DNA of 64,000 bases from Psoroptes ovis (GCA_002943765.1 PQWQ01000001.1:3073501-3137500), one strand, 5' to 3'; shown: positions 12,501-27,500, numbered from the stretch's first letter. Notes: generated from the sequence alone by a model not told the origin. Made by a program: numbers and translations.

Positions 12501-15500
12501 TCATCATAAATAAAGGTATTTCAAAAGCTATCAAACTATGTTGATTTTTATGATGATCTACATTTGAATGAATATCGATTAAAACACCATTTGGTTGTAT
12601 AAAATGTTTGATGCGGCCATTTTTATCATATTGATAAAAATATGATTTTCCAGTATGTAATTCATCTCTTGAACGGATTAAGCCATTATCATAATAATCA
12701 ATATTTATACTAATATTGCCACCATTTATGAAAGATTCTAATAAGCCTTGTTTATTAATAATTAAACGGCATTTTAATGTACTAAATGTACTTTCAATCA
12801 TATGCAATGATCCTGTTTGATCTCGTATGAATAGAATTTTATGGCCGACCGAATCGATTATTTGTGTTAATTTACCGTATTCATTATCTTGATTATAAAC
12901 AAATGAATATAATGTTCGACCAGTTATTATGCTACGAGTCCGTAAATGTTGTCCATATTTATTAAATACATACATTTCGGCTGAATCTGGAAATATTATT
13001 TTTATCTCATTTTGATCATCAATTTTTGGCAAATATGATTTCATTGAATAAAGTCTCAATTTTCTTTCATCGGCCAGATAAACATTGCCATCACCTGTTA
13101 TCGTAATGGCTGATATTGAATGTAATCGAGTTTTTAATGCAATTTTAGATTCTATGTTGAGTGTTGTAGAATCATTTGTTTCATAATCAGTAATCAAACA
13201 TGTGCAATTCTCTCCGGCAACATCTATACATTTTTCAACTGGACATTGTTCTAGATTAGATTTGGTTTTTCTAGATCGTACACCAGCCACATGTCGCAAT
13301 GTTCCATCAGGCATATATGTGAATATACGATTTTCATTGCGATGACTAATTTCGCTAAGATAGAGGATTCCGTTTGGTGCGAATGCAATATTTCCGAATA
13401 AAAATTCATCATCACACGATGACATTGTGTGAGGGTTCAATGATTGATTATCACAATACGATTTATGTACATCATTATCATCAATATTTGAATCAGAATC
13501 TTCAATACAAAATGATGATAAATATCCGGACAATATTGATATTTGCATATTTTGATTCAATTTAAATAAAACATGATTATCAATGAAGAATAATGTTCCA
13601 TCTAACGGATGAATAGCTAAACTTGTTGGCCATTTAAGTTTAATTTTATCGGCTAAATGATTTGACTCACATGAGATCGGTTTCCATTGACGTTTATTGA
13701 ATTGTCCAACAATTCGTCGAACATAGCCACTAGTATCTAACATCCTAATAACATTACCGTCTGAAAAAAATAATGTTCCATCATTGGCAAATGCTAAATC
13801 TTTTGGATATATAAGTTGAACTTCGACACCTAATTTGCCATCATCACAATCGAAACGATCATTTGGAAAACACTGTTCACCGGTGCCGGCAACAATTTCC
13901 TCTTCAGGTATAGAATAATCTTGGTGATTCGATTCTAGTTGTATGGGCACACGAATTATTTGAAAACGTTCAGCATCGGAAATGTATAAATAATGATCGA
14001 TGGAATTAAAGGCAATATGATATTCAAAATTTTGTCGATTTGTATTTGAATGTAATTTGTAAACAGTAAATATTTGTCCCTGTGGTGTAATTCTTCGTAT
14101 AAGATTTGAATCACCAACAAAAACACTGCCATCTGGTGAATTCGTTAATGTAACCAACGAGAAAAAACGTGATGAAGCAATATCTGTATTACATTCGCTT
14201 GGATTTAAACATGAAAATGATCTTGAATGACCATCAATGCCAGCAATCGGTTCAATGATCAATGGCAGCTGTGGATCATTTCCAAAATTCAAAATTTGTC
14301 CATCACCAGTTTGAAGTATACCATTATGTGGATTGTATCGTTTATGTATTTCTAGATTCCATTGTCCAATATCGGATATTTCCATATCATAACCACGAAC
14401 TTTTGTAATTAATGATGTCCATAGAATATATGGACAATCATCATAATAATAACCTACATAAACTGTAATGCAAAACGATAATTAAATGACAATTATCAAG
14501 GTAATTATAATTTAGTAAATATTCATACTCTTAGCAAATGTGTAGCCATAAACTTTTTGTTCATAAACATTTAATTTATTCCAGATGAATGTATAAATAA
14601 TACTTGGATCAGATTCGAAAATTTTTTCATGAATATTTCCTTCAATTATAATTCTCAATAGAAGAAAACGTAATGTTTTAGGAACATGATCGCCAGTAAT
14701 TTGTATATCGAACATTGAACTATAACCCTGAGATTGTGAACTATGATAACCTAAGAATAATCCAGTCGAACCGATACGAATTTTTTCATAAACACTCTAT
14801 TATAATAAATATGCGAAAAAAAACATATTTTATCATTGAAAAATAAAGATAACACTAAAAACATACTTGTGTTTCAGCTATAATACAATTATCTTTATTA
14901 TTATTATTATTTACATTATTATCATTGATACTATCACAGATATGTTGATTATTGGGCGTTAAAAAATATTTGGAAGACTTGAATACATGATCACGAATTA
15001 TTGGTTTCATATGTTGATAATGATGTTCAAAACAATGTTGATTTTTCATTGTTTTCAATTTCGATGATGATGATGAATCTAATTTGAATGATGAATCGTG
15101 ATCATCACTATTACTGTTATTATTTTTGCTATTAATATTAATATTATTTATATTATTATTATTATTATAAGATTCGATTCTTGATATCCATTTATGCCAA
15201 TTACTTTCGCCAAATTCTATTGAAATTATTTGCAATCGAATGTAATAATGAATTTTTTATTTATTTTTTCGAAAATTCTCAATATGAATTATTCAAATGA
15301 TAATCACGAACCTGAATGTGAAAATAAACGATGATATATAAATGATGGTTTTGAATTTTTTAATGTAAAATTATTCATTTCATTTCCATGATTATTATAA
15401 TTATTATTCAGTGTTGTCGATGATGGCGACTGCTGATTCATTCCATGTTGACCATGTTGATGCTGTTGTGATGGTCCTAAATACATTACAATCGGATTTT

Positions 15501-18500
15501 GTATGACAGTAATATCGTTCCATTGTACATAAATGGATTTTTTAATCGGATAAAATGGATTACGTTGAAATTGTAATGTGATTATACCGCCACCATTCAC
15601 TAATATATCGAACCAACCGTCCGATCTTGTTAATGTAAATCCATATTTCAAATCATTAACAACACTAACACGTATGCCGATCAGTCCATTCAATTCTATG
15701 CCAACAACTTGACCTCGTATGACGGCAGCACGTCTACGGAAATTGGAATGAATAGAAAAAAAATGAAATATTAATTTTATTTTTCCATTTATTTTTTCTA
15801 TTTTTTTCTATTATTGAGACGAAAACTTTTCTTTCAAAATTAATAAACTGATGATACATACTTTGGTGAATATACATCTTTCTGTGCATAACTTTGTACA
15901 CTACCATCTTCAATTAAGAATGAGACTTTTTGGAAAAATGATGATGTTGGTGATTGTTGCTGTTTTCTTGACAATATATCCAATGGATTTGGCGATGTAA
16001 TACACATTAATGATTGATGACCACTGATGACAACAATGACACATATGAAAAAAATGACAAGTCAAATAAACATTTGTTTATTAATAAATTTGAAACAACA
16101 ACAACAACGACAATGATAAAAAAAAGTGAAAAGGAAAAGAAATAACAAGGAAATGTGTCAATATCAATCATCATCATCGTCTAATAATAATAATTAAATA
16201 AATGATAATAATGAAAATCTGAATAATATGACATACCATTGTTCATGGTGACAACATTCGCTGTCGGCACAATCAACTAAACCATCTGAAAATTTGATTG
16301 AAATTTTTTTTATTTAATTTCATCCAAGACAACATGAAAATAGGAATTATTAATAAATGAAATAAAATGTGAAGAAAATTGAATAAAATGAAATTACCAT
16401 TGTCATTGTCTATTTCATCATTACAATTGGTTTCTTGTGGTGCTGAACAATCATGTCCATTCCAACCATCATCACATTGACATCTCCATTCAATGTTATT
16501 ATCATCACCATTACGATTATTATTATTGCTGTTGCTATTATCATTCGTTACGATAGAAACACATTGACCATGTTTTGAACATAAATTTGGACAGCCATCT
16601 GATAATTGGGCATTATTATTATTATCGGTCATGTTTCGTTTTCGGTACAGATTTTCGTATTTTATTTTAAGATTGAATAATGATTATTGTTGATTCATTT
16701 ATAAAATAAATAAAATGATAATACGATTAAAGATTGTTAGATTTTTATTCTCCTTATTGTTTTATTCATTGATAATGAATAAAACTGTGTATTGATTTTG
16801 TTTTATTATCATTATTATTGATATTAACAGCAAATCGAATATATTTTCAAAGCAATCTGATAAAATCATAATACATACTTAATGTACAATGTTTACCCAT
16901 CCATCCATTAAAACAATGGCAGGTACCATTCAAACATTTACCATGTTCAATACATCGTTGATCACATTTTTTATGTTGGCAATTCGAACCATACCAATCA
17001 TCATCACATTGACAACGGCCTTCACGACATTTACCATGTTGGCCACAATCTAATGAACAACTTAATTCTGAACAATCTTCACCAGTATAATGTTGATAAC
17101 ATTGGCAGCGATCATTTTCTAAATCATAAACACCTATCATTATAATCATTAGATTGCGAATGAAAATAATAAATTCATGAAAACATTGATGATACGATTT
17201 TTTCAGGAAAATGATATAATTTTGAATAATGAAAAAATAGAAATAGAATAGAAGACATGTTAGAGTAATTATCTTTATGATAGCTATTATTATTATTATT
17301 GAATTATCAAATATAATTATAATTATATATTGATGAATAATTTCATAAAAATATTTACCATTATTTGAACAATTTGGAAAAAATTTATACAATTTTTTAT
17401 CTATTTCACTACAATTAATACCAGTGTATCCTGTTTTGCAAAAACAATCACCATTCAAACATAATCCGTGACCGGAACATTTTGGATCAATACAATCGAC
17501 TAAATGGAAATGAAAATAGAAATCAGTGCAATTAATTATTATTAATATTATGATTCTTGTCTAATGATTTTTCTCTGTCTCGAATAATTATTATATTCAC
17601 AAAAAATGGCATACCTTGATCACAATCATCGCCTTTGAAACCGGGACGACAATGGCAAACACCATCCTTGCAGATACCGTTTCCGTTACAATCATTAATT
17701 TCACATTCATTTGAACGAATCGTACATTCACGTCCTTTCCAGCCGTTTTCACAATGGCAGCTTCCCTGCACATATTGCCCGCGTCCATTGCACAAGACTG
17801 GACAGATATCTTTGAAATTTAAAATGAACGAAATAATTTTTCAAGTGTTTTTCAATTTAGATAAAATGTTTTTCAATTAATTTATTGAACTTACTATCCG
17901 AACAATCTGTTCCAATAAAACCAGGAAAACAATGGCAACGGCCCGAATGACAATAACCATTATTATTGCAATTATTTTGACAAGTATTCATTGAATGATG
18001 TTGTTGATGTGCGGCCGTTGTCATCGATGGTGTCGATGTATGATTTTGAACAATCGAAATATTAACAACAAGTGGTATGGTCGAATCTAAATCATTAACA
18101 AGCGATAAATACCAAAAACCTTGTTCGAATAAATGTGAAAATTCGATCAACGATAGCTGAGAATCACGTTTAACATGGATTTTATTATTTGAATAGGATT
18201 TTATCATCATCATAACATTATCATCAACATTATCAGTTATGATATGGAATATTTGATGCATAGTCAATGATGGCGGCTCATTTCTATTACCGACCAATGC
18301 CAATCTTGTATTAAATGGAGCATAAAATTGAAAATTAATATAAAATGATTGAATTTGATTAAACCATATGGACCATGATGAATAAGGTGTTAAACGAAGC
18401 GAAATAGGCATCGATAATGTTGATATTAAACGATTATTATTTATATTATTTTCTTTATTACTATTTATATTATCATGATTTTGTTTTTCGATTTTATCAT

Positions 18501-21500
18501 ATAAATTTATTTCTTTATATTGTGATGAATCACGAGGAAAATATTGAGGACATTTGGATGGCAATAAATTATCATCTGAAAATATATTGAGAATAAAATG
18601 AAATTTCATAGCGAAATATTATTATGAGAAAGACAATGAATTGATTGATTAATACTAATCGAATGATACTAACAATGTTGTTGGATAATATCACTATTAT
18701 GATTATTAAGATCATTACCCATATCATATTGGTTGACAGTGGACAGGTGCGAATTTGTATCCATTAAATCTTCAACAATTATACATGGAACTTTTCGATT
18801 ATTATTATTAACATTGGTATCACCCATCATTGTTTTAGCCGTACGAAATGTTTTCATTGCTGATAAATGATCGTTTTTATTTTCTTTGTACAATGCTTTT
18901 GATGGAATAAATGTAAAATATATGCATGGTTTGCAGGTGAAATAGAAAAAAGAAAGAAAAAAATAAATGAATGAAGCATGAAACATAGAATGATTGATTA
19001 AGATTGATAATTGAATGAATCCAGAAAAAAAAATTTCTATATAAAATTGACAGAATTTAAATCTAAATACAAAAAAAAAATAATGAGATATTATTTACCT
19101 GTAAGAAATATAATAATGATGATCAATATGAATATCAATATTATCATTATTATTGTTGAAAATGAACATAACCATGATGATAATTTAGTCGTAGCTGTCG
19201 TATTATTATCATTATTACTGTTATTATCATTATAACAACATCGATCATTGATATTTAAATCATTGTTTTCATCATTATCATCTTCATTGTTATCATTATT
19301 GTTATTTGGAGGTTGTTTTTCATCTGCACGAAAATATGATAATATTCTTTGTATGAAGAATGATGATAATAGATTATTACTGTGATTTCTGCTATTATTG
19401 CGATGATGATGATGATCATTGTTATTACAAATAAGACCATTATGATGATGATTTGATTGAAGACTAGTTGGAGGTGGACCAGAGCCAGCAAATGAGTTTT
19501 TTAATAGCTGTCAATCATTCAAAATAATGAAAACAAAGGAAAAAATTGAACAATAATTTAAATTGAAATTTTGCAAAAATGACATAATAATCACAGGTTT
19601 TTCTTGGAAAATTTTGAATGAAATATCATAATTTACCTGTAAAGGTCTCATGGCATTCAAATCAGTCGGTATTATTGGTCCTGTTGTATCGGTTGTTGTT
19701 GATGTTGTACCATATACAATTCCACCTACATGTCCAACAACACCACCACCCGCTGATGATAGATCACAATTTTGAAATGGATTTGCATATGTATGCATTA
19801 TGGCACTATAATGTTGTGGTGATGATATATTACTGTTTGTTGTAGTATTTTGTAATATAAGATGATTTGCTGTTGTTGTCGATGTATAATCTTCACCCAT
19901 TAATGATATTGTTGGCTCATTATCATTATCATCAACATCACCATCATCATCTGTGTCGGTATCATCATTTTCATCTGCATTATTATTATTATTGCTTTTA
20001 TTATCATCATAAACATCATTATCAACATTATTATCTTTATTACTATCACATTCATTAACATCACTGATATTATTATTGCTATTATCGTAATTCAGATTAT
20101 CAGTAATATCTCCATGATCCGTATCATTATTATTATTAATATTACTGCTGTCCGAATTTTGATTTGTTCGGCCATCAACATATATGTTTCTGTATGTGCA
20201 ATATGAGAAATTCATGAATAATTGATAATTAATTTAATATAAATATGATACGAAATAAAATAATAGAAAAAGAATGAAATGAAATATTTAAATTACATGG
20301 AAAATTGGCTGGTAATACCATGAAATGATGAATAAAATGATAAAATCAATTCATAAAATTACCAAAATTTGAAAAATTGTGTAATGGATTATCATCAATT
20401 TATATCTTGTTGAACAATTATTATGATTAATGTAATATTAATAAATTAATCATATGTGTCTAGCAAAAAGGGTATACATGAAATATTGAAAATAGAGTCA
20501 AAACATAAATTCTTTGGAATCGAAAATTCATAAATAAAGAATTTATGATTTTGTTTTTGTTTTTGTGAAGGCAACAGAAAAAACAAAAACAATTATAATT
20601 TTAGTAAAAATATTTTACGTGAAATTATATTCAAAATTATTATTGCAGGCAATTTTCTGGAAATAAAAAGTAGGTGGTGGCTGGTGTAATTATTAAACGT
20701 GTTATCTATTTGTGTGCATATTTTATTTTAGTATTATGTGAAAACTTGACCATAATCTATTTGAAATTGATAAATGATTATTATCAACGATCATTGCCTG
20801 ATATTAATATGTTTAATGGAAATTTTAATGTTTATAAAAATAAACCATTAATAGTTTCAATCATAATAATCAAAATGATAATAAATGCACGCCCAAAACA
20901 AGTGTTTTGAACTTATTATGATTATTTATATTAATTTACTATTATTTTTTCTATTTTTACACCTCAACCAAATGGAACTAAGAGGAAAAAAAATCATTGA
21001 AAACAAATATCATTGCAAAAATAGCTAAAATTTCCATCGAACAAGTGTATATCAGCTTGAATGGTGCCCAGATTTTTTAAAAGGTCCCTATTTGTTCTGA
21101 AAATTATTTCATGACAAAACAATATGTTTTAAGTATTTAATATAATTTTCCAATCAATATTTTTGAAGAATTTTCAAAAAATCACTGTGTCAGTGTTCAA
21201 ATAACCGTTATTCAACAACGACAAGGGTACCAGCAGTAGTAACCTTACGTAATTCACAAAGCCAAAAAAACAAACAAATTCAAGCTCATCAAGAATAATA
21301 AAACAATATTTTTTTTCAGACCAAAATAAAAATTGCTTCATATGCCATCAACTTTATTCATTTCATTCATTCATTATACCGTGTCGTGTATGAATAAATG
21401 AAATTTTCATTTCATTTCATTATTTACATGACTTGCATTTTGAAGAATGAATGAATAATATGAGCAAAAATACGAATGAAAATGAAAATTCAAGATATTT

Positions 21501-24500
21501 AACATTGCTCTACGATCAACGTTTTGTTTATTTGACTATTTGACTGACTGAATGAATGAATAAATGGATGGCTGCTGTCGCTGTTGTTGTTGTTGTTGTC
21601 GAACAACAAAACATAACTTTTTTTTTGTTTGTTCCATCATTCCATCATTTAGATTATTTACAATTTCAACTTTGATATTGTGTTTTTTTCTGTTGGTACA
21701 TTGTCATGATAATAATAATAATAATACAATTGTCAATGTTATTACTATTATTATTGTTATTATTTTATTATCAAAATGTTATCACAATTTTCTGTAATAA
21801 TAATAATAATAATAAAAAAACATCGACAAATATGAAATAAATGTTTAAATATAGATATATGTTTGAATTATAATTTTTATTTATATTTCATATGAAATGC
21901 ATGTAATTTTATTTTATTTTTATTTTTTTATTCTGAATATTTTCCATTGAATTGCGTCTATTTCTAATATTTGATATTTGTATGAAAAAATAAAATGTAG
22001 AAATAATAAAAACAAAATGGAAACAAGATTGTCTCTTGTTTGTTTAGTTGTTCAATCAATTTTTGTTTTATTGCATTGATGATAATAATAATGACGATGA
22101 CAGCCCAAAGATAAAAGGCTTACAGCTATGATTTGTACCAAATGTTATTGTAATTATTGATTGATTTTGGCTTGAAAAGCCATGGAATTAAATGATCAGA
22201 AAAATTGAAGATATTTGTGTATTGGGCAAGTTGCACCATCACCATTTAGTCAAAATTGTGAAAACGAATTTGGAAAATTTCAAAATTTTAAGATTCAACT
22301 AGAGCATATCACATTTATCTGAACATATGAATATCAAGAGTCATTCCATTAGATGAATTTAATAACCGCAATAAATTCTGCCATTTTCGATGCTGTATTT
22401 TTATTTGTTTTATCGTAATATTAACAATAAGTCAATATCAAAGCTGCTGATGCTGTTGCAGCAATTGAAATACACTGATTAAAATTGAAATATTATCGGC
22501 CATTGTAAAGTGGACATGACAATAAACAGATACTCAGATACACACACATAAGAATATCTTGGAATTCCTTCTTAAGATGAAAATTTACCATTCAATAAAA
22601 AGGGAAAAATATTGACGGAAATCATAATATATTTTCCGATTTGGCAAGATAAGTTTGCCAAAAGTCGATATTTTTCAATATATGAATAAATATGGAAAAA
22701 GGAAAAATATGTAAAAGTTTAATTCCGCAGAAAATAAATAAATATTTCACGATTTTCAATAAAAAATATTCCGGATATATTTTTGTTTATATTTGTCTGC
22801 ATTTTTATATTTGGTTTTACTGTTTACTTTATTTGTAAGCATCCAAAAATTCACAAATATTGAATTAAAAATTTGAAATGGATCCGATATCTCTGTTGAA
22901 TGTTGCATTAAATCAATAATTGAAAATTTCAAAGAGGAAAAAACTGTCGGTGCAAAAAAAAAATCTCAAATAAAATATCAATGGATCATAAGATGCGAGG
23001 GCATATATTGCATCTTCCAAGAATATTTGATGCAACTCTATTTCGTTTATAAAAATTTGTCAACTCATTTTCGCCACTAAGAATTCTAGTGAGAATAATC
23101 AAGCACACATAAGACCAACAAGTTCCAACGACCAACAAAGACCCAAGGAAAACTTGGTAACAACGAAAAGAGAATAACATTTTGGGTCAATTATATTCAC
23201 TCACGGCCAAAAAAAAAACACAAGAAATTACAAAATTTATAGATGAATCGATTCAAAACAAAGTCGAAAATGAAAATATAAATAAAATTTCATTTCATTC
23301 AAAATTCCAATGAGATTTGAAACAAAATAAACAAAAACAAATGAATATACAAATAAGAAATGAAGAAATTTTCCTTGAAAACATCATTATTATTATTATG
23401 GGAACAAGAATCATAGTTGCGTTGTGGACATTAATAATATTATAACAGTAACAATGATAATAAAATCACAAAAAGAAATGATAATAATGAAAACCAATCA
23501 AGTTATCATCATCATTTAAACAATAATTTTCTCTTATTTTTTTGAAATTTAGTTTTCTTTTTCTTTCCATTATTTTTTGACCAATTTTCAACTTGTTTTT
23601 ATTATGTTAGACACATTTTGTTTATATGATGATAAATAAACAAATACACACACATTCAAAATACAAATAATAATTGAAGAAGAAGAAGTAATCGTATTGT
23701 CTTGGGATTTTTTCTCGAAACATTATTACATTTTCGAAACAAACATTGAATCATGAAAATGACGAGAGGAAATCAAGCAAAATGAAAAGGAAAACTAAGG
23801 ACTAAAATGTGGAGAAATTTTCGACAAAGTCATTGATGAATTAGGCCAGAAACGTATTTGTTTTCAGGAATATTGTCAGAAATACTCGTGTATGTGTATT
23901 CGTGTGTAATTCAATTAGGATATACCTTGACAAGCTAGCTGATTTACAAAGGAGTATACCTCGATTATTCAGGCAAAAGGTATGGGAAATGCAAAAGAAT
24001 CTGTTTCAATTTGGCTCAATTCAATTTCAATATGATTATGACAATAATAATAATGAAATATTGTCACCAATAATCCCAGAATGATTTAAATGAAAAAGGA
24101 GAGAAAATTTAATCCCATATAGATTCAATGGAAAAAAAATGAGAAATTTCGCGTTTTCAATTTTTCATTTTAATTCAATTTGCGAATGATAAATGTGGTG
24201 AATGTTGTTTTGACTGCATAGCATTTACCATATTGGTGACTGTAAAAGTATTTTTTTTTTTCTTTCAGAAAAGGATATTGACGAGCAAAAATTTGTCCAT
24301 GATTTGTGTTATTAATAGTATGATTATAGAAAATTCATATGAATGAATATTGCAATATAAATATCAATATGTCAAAATGAGAAAATTATGATTAAGATTC
24401 AAAAGTTTTACGATCTATGAATTTTTGGATAGAAAAAAAAATAATTAATTTATAAATAAAATTTATTGGTACTTTTTCTAATTAATTTTTTTTGTGATTA

Positions 24501-27500
24501 TTTTTGATCATAATTTCAAGCTTCAATAGACCTCGATACAATATATTCCATGAAACGAAATGAGCAAAACAGATTTTACAGATTTTTAATGATGATTATT
24601 TACGATTTTCATTTTTGTTGTTGTTGTTTCAATAATAACATTAATAACCATTGATAATCATGATTATTAATATACGATCGAAAAAGCAATATTTTTGAAA
24701 AGACACAAAAAAAATGAAATATCGGAAACAATCTCATGCAATATCAGTGTGTGTGTGTGTGTGTATGAGTTATCATAGGCCATTTTTTTCATTTCTTAAA
24801 AAACGATTATTTTTTTCATTGATTTCATCATTGATTGTACAGGTTTTCAATTAAAAAATATGGAATGATAAATTATTGTTTTTTATAATAATAATAATAA
24901 TAATAATGACAAATACTGACAAACATCTGAAACATATCATTTTTTTCCTATTTGGTACACACTCTCTCTCTCTTTGGAAATTCGACCACCTAAGAACCAA
25001 AAAAGGAGAAAAATCAGGAAGCAATTAAACACAGAAAGTGAATTGTTGCAAAAAAGAAAATAAGAAAATTGCGAATCGGTCAAATCTCAAAAACCTTGTC
25101 TATGTTTTGCAACACAGAAAATTGATAATTTCATTTAATTTCTTCGATGTTTAAATGATGATAAAGCACGAAAATTTGGAATCGAAAAGAAAAAAAAATC
25201 TTTGAAATCAAAGAATTGTTTTCAAAGAATTATTTTCAATTAAACAAAGATTTGAAGAACAAAAGAAAAAATTTGAGAAAATTCTTGAAATTAATTTTGG
25301 AAATAAATTTCAAAATTACACATGTGCAATTCATTACTTTCGCCATTGTAAAATTTATAAATTCTGGAAATTTACTGATGACAAGCGGAGAAATCGTCTC
25401 GATTTTAATCAAATCAAGATTATATTTTCATTACTCTAAATACTATGGAGAAAGAATGAAAATAATGACACAGAATTCAGGACATTCAAAATGGAAATAT
25501 TCAAATATAATTAAAATTTACAAATGAGTTTATTCAGTAAATGTCAAATATACAAATATAAATGAATAAAACGATTAAACCAATTTGAATTGATTCAAAA
25601 TTTAATTTTGAATAAAATTTTGCATCAAATTACAAAAACGAAAGCTCAACAACGAGACTCTTTTTAATTGATTATAAGCAATCAATATTCACACAAATTA
25701 GAAACAAAACCAAGTAAGAAGAAAAAAATGATCATTTTCAAATAGAAAATTTTCAATTTGTGAAAAAATAATTGAAATAAAAAAAAAGGCTAAAATCTAA
25801 TAGCAATTACCAATTATAATGACGATCATAATAATGATGATATGAAAATAAGATTCTATGCACAATATTGGAAAATGTTTTTATTTAATATTATTATCAT
25901 TATTTAATTGAATGTAACACAAGCAAACACATGAACACACGACAACAAACAAGGATGCTCGGGATACCCCAAAGAATATTCGAATTCTTCCTTAGTTTGG
26001 TTTGGACTATCTTTGAATTTCGTAATTTCCATTTTTTCTATCTTTCTGTCTCTGTCTACATAATTACATCTCTCAATGGATATAGCAACAAGCAAACAAA
26101 CAGAAAACAAAATCCAAGAATAAATTGATATAAATCTTTTGAAAATAACGAAGAATAGGAAAAAATTTGTTTTCTAATTAATTTTGTATTTTTTCCTATC
26201 TATTTTTCAATATAAATTCGAATTTATTTTCATATGTGTCTATGTGTTTGAATCGGAAAAATATAAAGACAAAATTATAATAATGTTGTATAATCCCTAG
26301 GATCAATGAAAATTTGAAGACAAAACATAGTGAAATTTTGAATGCAAGAATGGTACCAAAATAATGAAGAATGAAATTAAATTTATTCATCTAATTTTTA
26401 TCAAAATAATAACGATAATAATGAGTGTGTATGGATTCGCACAAGTAAAAATGAATCGAAATTATTCAAGATATTTTGCTAAGGATATAACCTTTATCTT
26501 AAAATGTATAGACTTACCGTTCTTGTTGTTGTTGTTGCTTGAACGGTTTTTTATTTGATTTTCTTTCATTTTTATTATTCTGTCGTTGTTGATGACGTTG
26601 CTGGCCATTCATGAATTTTTTAATCTGTTTCGGTTGATAATCATCGCTGTTTATACCATTATTTTTCAAAGCTATTGATGATGATGATGCTGCCGCTGCT
26701 GTTGCTATTGTTGTTGTTGTAGATGATGATGATTGTATACCACCGATAACACAACCGTTTGTTGCTGATGTTGATGATGATGCTGAAATTAAATTTTCAG
26801 AATCATTCAATGTTTGACGATGATTATTGACACCAATAGAACTTGCTGTCGTACCGATCACTGATTTTATACCGTTTGTTATTTCATTCAAACGAGTTAC
26901 ATATGTTGGGCTTGATGCTGTATCATTTGATGGTTTATCTGTGTGAATAGTAAGAAAAAAAATTGTCAGATTCCATCAAATAAATTTTAATTAAGACGAC
27001 TTTAGCCATTTTCGGTAGATCCTTGAATTTTTAAATTTATTTTTCAAATCAATTATTTTACAATTTATGAAATAAAAATAACATTTTTCTACAAAATCAA
27101 TTAAGATTACAATGTTTCAATCGAATTTAAACTTCAACAAAAAATTGATGCAAACGTTAGAGTATCAATGTTTCAACATTTAATTTGCCACCATTCAAAA
27201 TATTGTACAGTAATCAACATTTTTTGTTTGTTGAATAAATTAAGTTTATTGAATTTTATTCTTGGCTGTTTTTTTCCTTGGAATAAATTTTCGAAACTGT
27301 TTGCATATATGCCATACATCTAAAACTTTTACCGAAACGAAACAACAACAACAACAATAAATATTCTTGTTTCAAATATTCAATTAGAATTAAAGAAGAA
27401 TAATAATAATAACAATGGTGTATGGTGTATCCATTTTCAAAGCAACTAAATTTGATATGCGTTACAAAGTTTTCAATTTCTATTCCCGATCAAAAAGCTA

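Larger units (their letters stand above)
20190..26517. other. Teneurin intron 2 (6.3 kb)
   Basis: AT-rich intron between exons 2 and 3. It contains a TG tract, a TAA tract, paired stem-loops near 20504-20590, a possible plus-strand exon (23868-23979) and a 64-codon minus-strand ORF (22986-23180) of unusually normal composition. Nothing else supportable was seen. Confidence 0.6.

Noticed and set aside
16599..16632. Met start (MTDNNNNAQ) before EGF 8
   Set aside because: The TTATCAG acceptor at 16599 gives the correct phase and a teneurin-like CTLNGCPNLC junction, so the ATG is intronic.
17134..17358. Continuation of the EGF 5 frame through an Ile/Phe-rich stretch
   Set aside because: Both ends have good splice sites and removing it joins the two halves of EGF 5 in phase; the reading is an intron that happens to be open.
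19255..19491. Hydrophobic minus-strand ORF (Ile-rich)
   Set aside because: It is an out-of-frame reading of teneurin exon 4; the correct frame gives GSGPPPTSLQSN and the membrane helix with matching splice phases.
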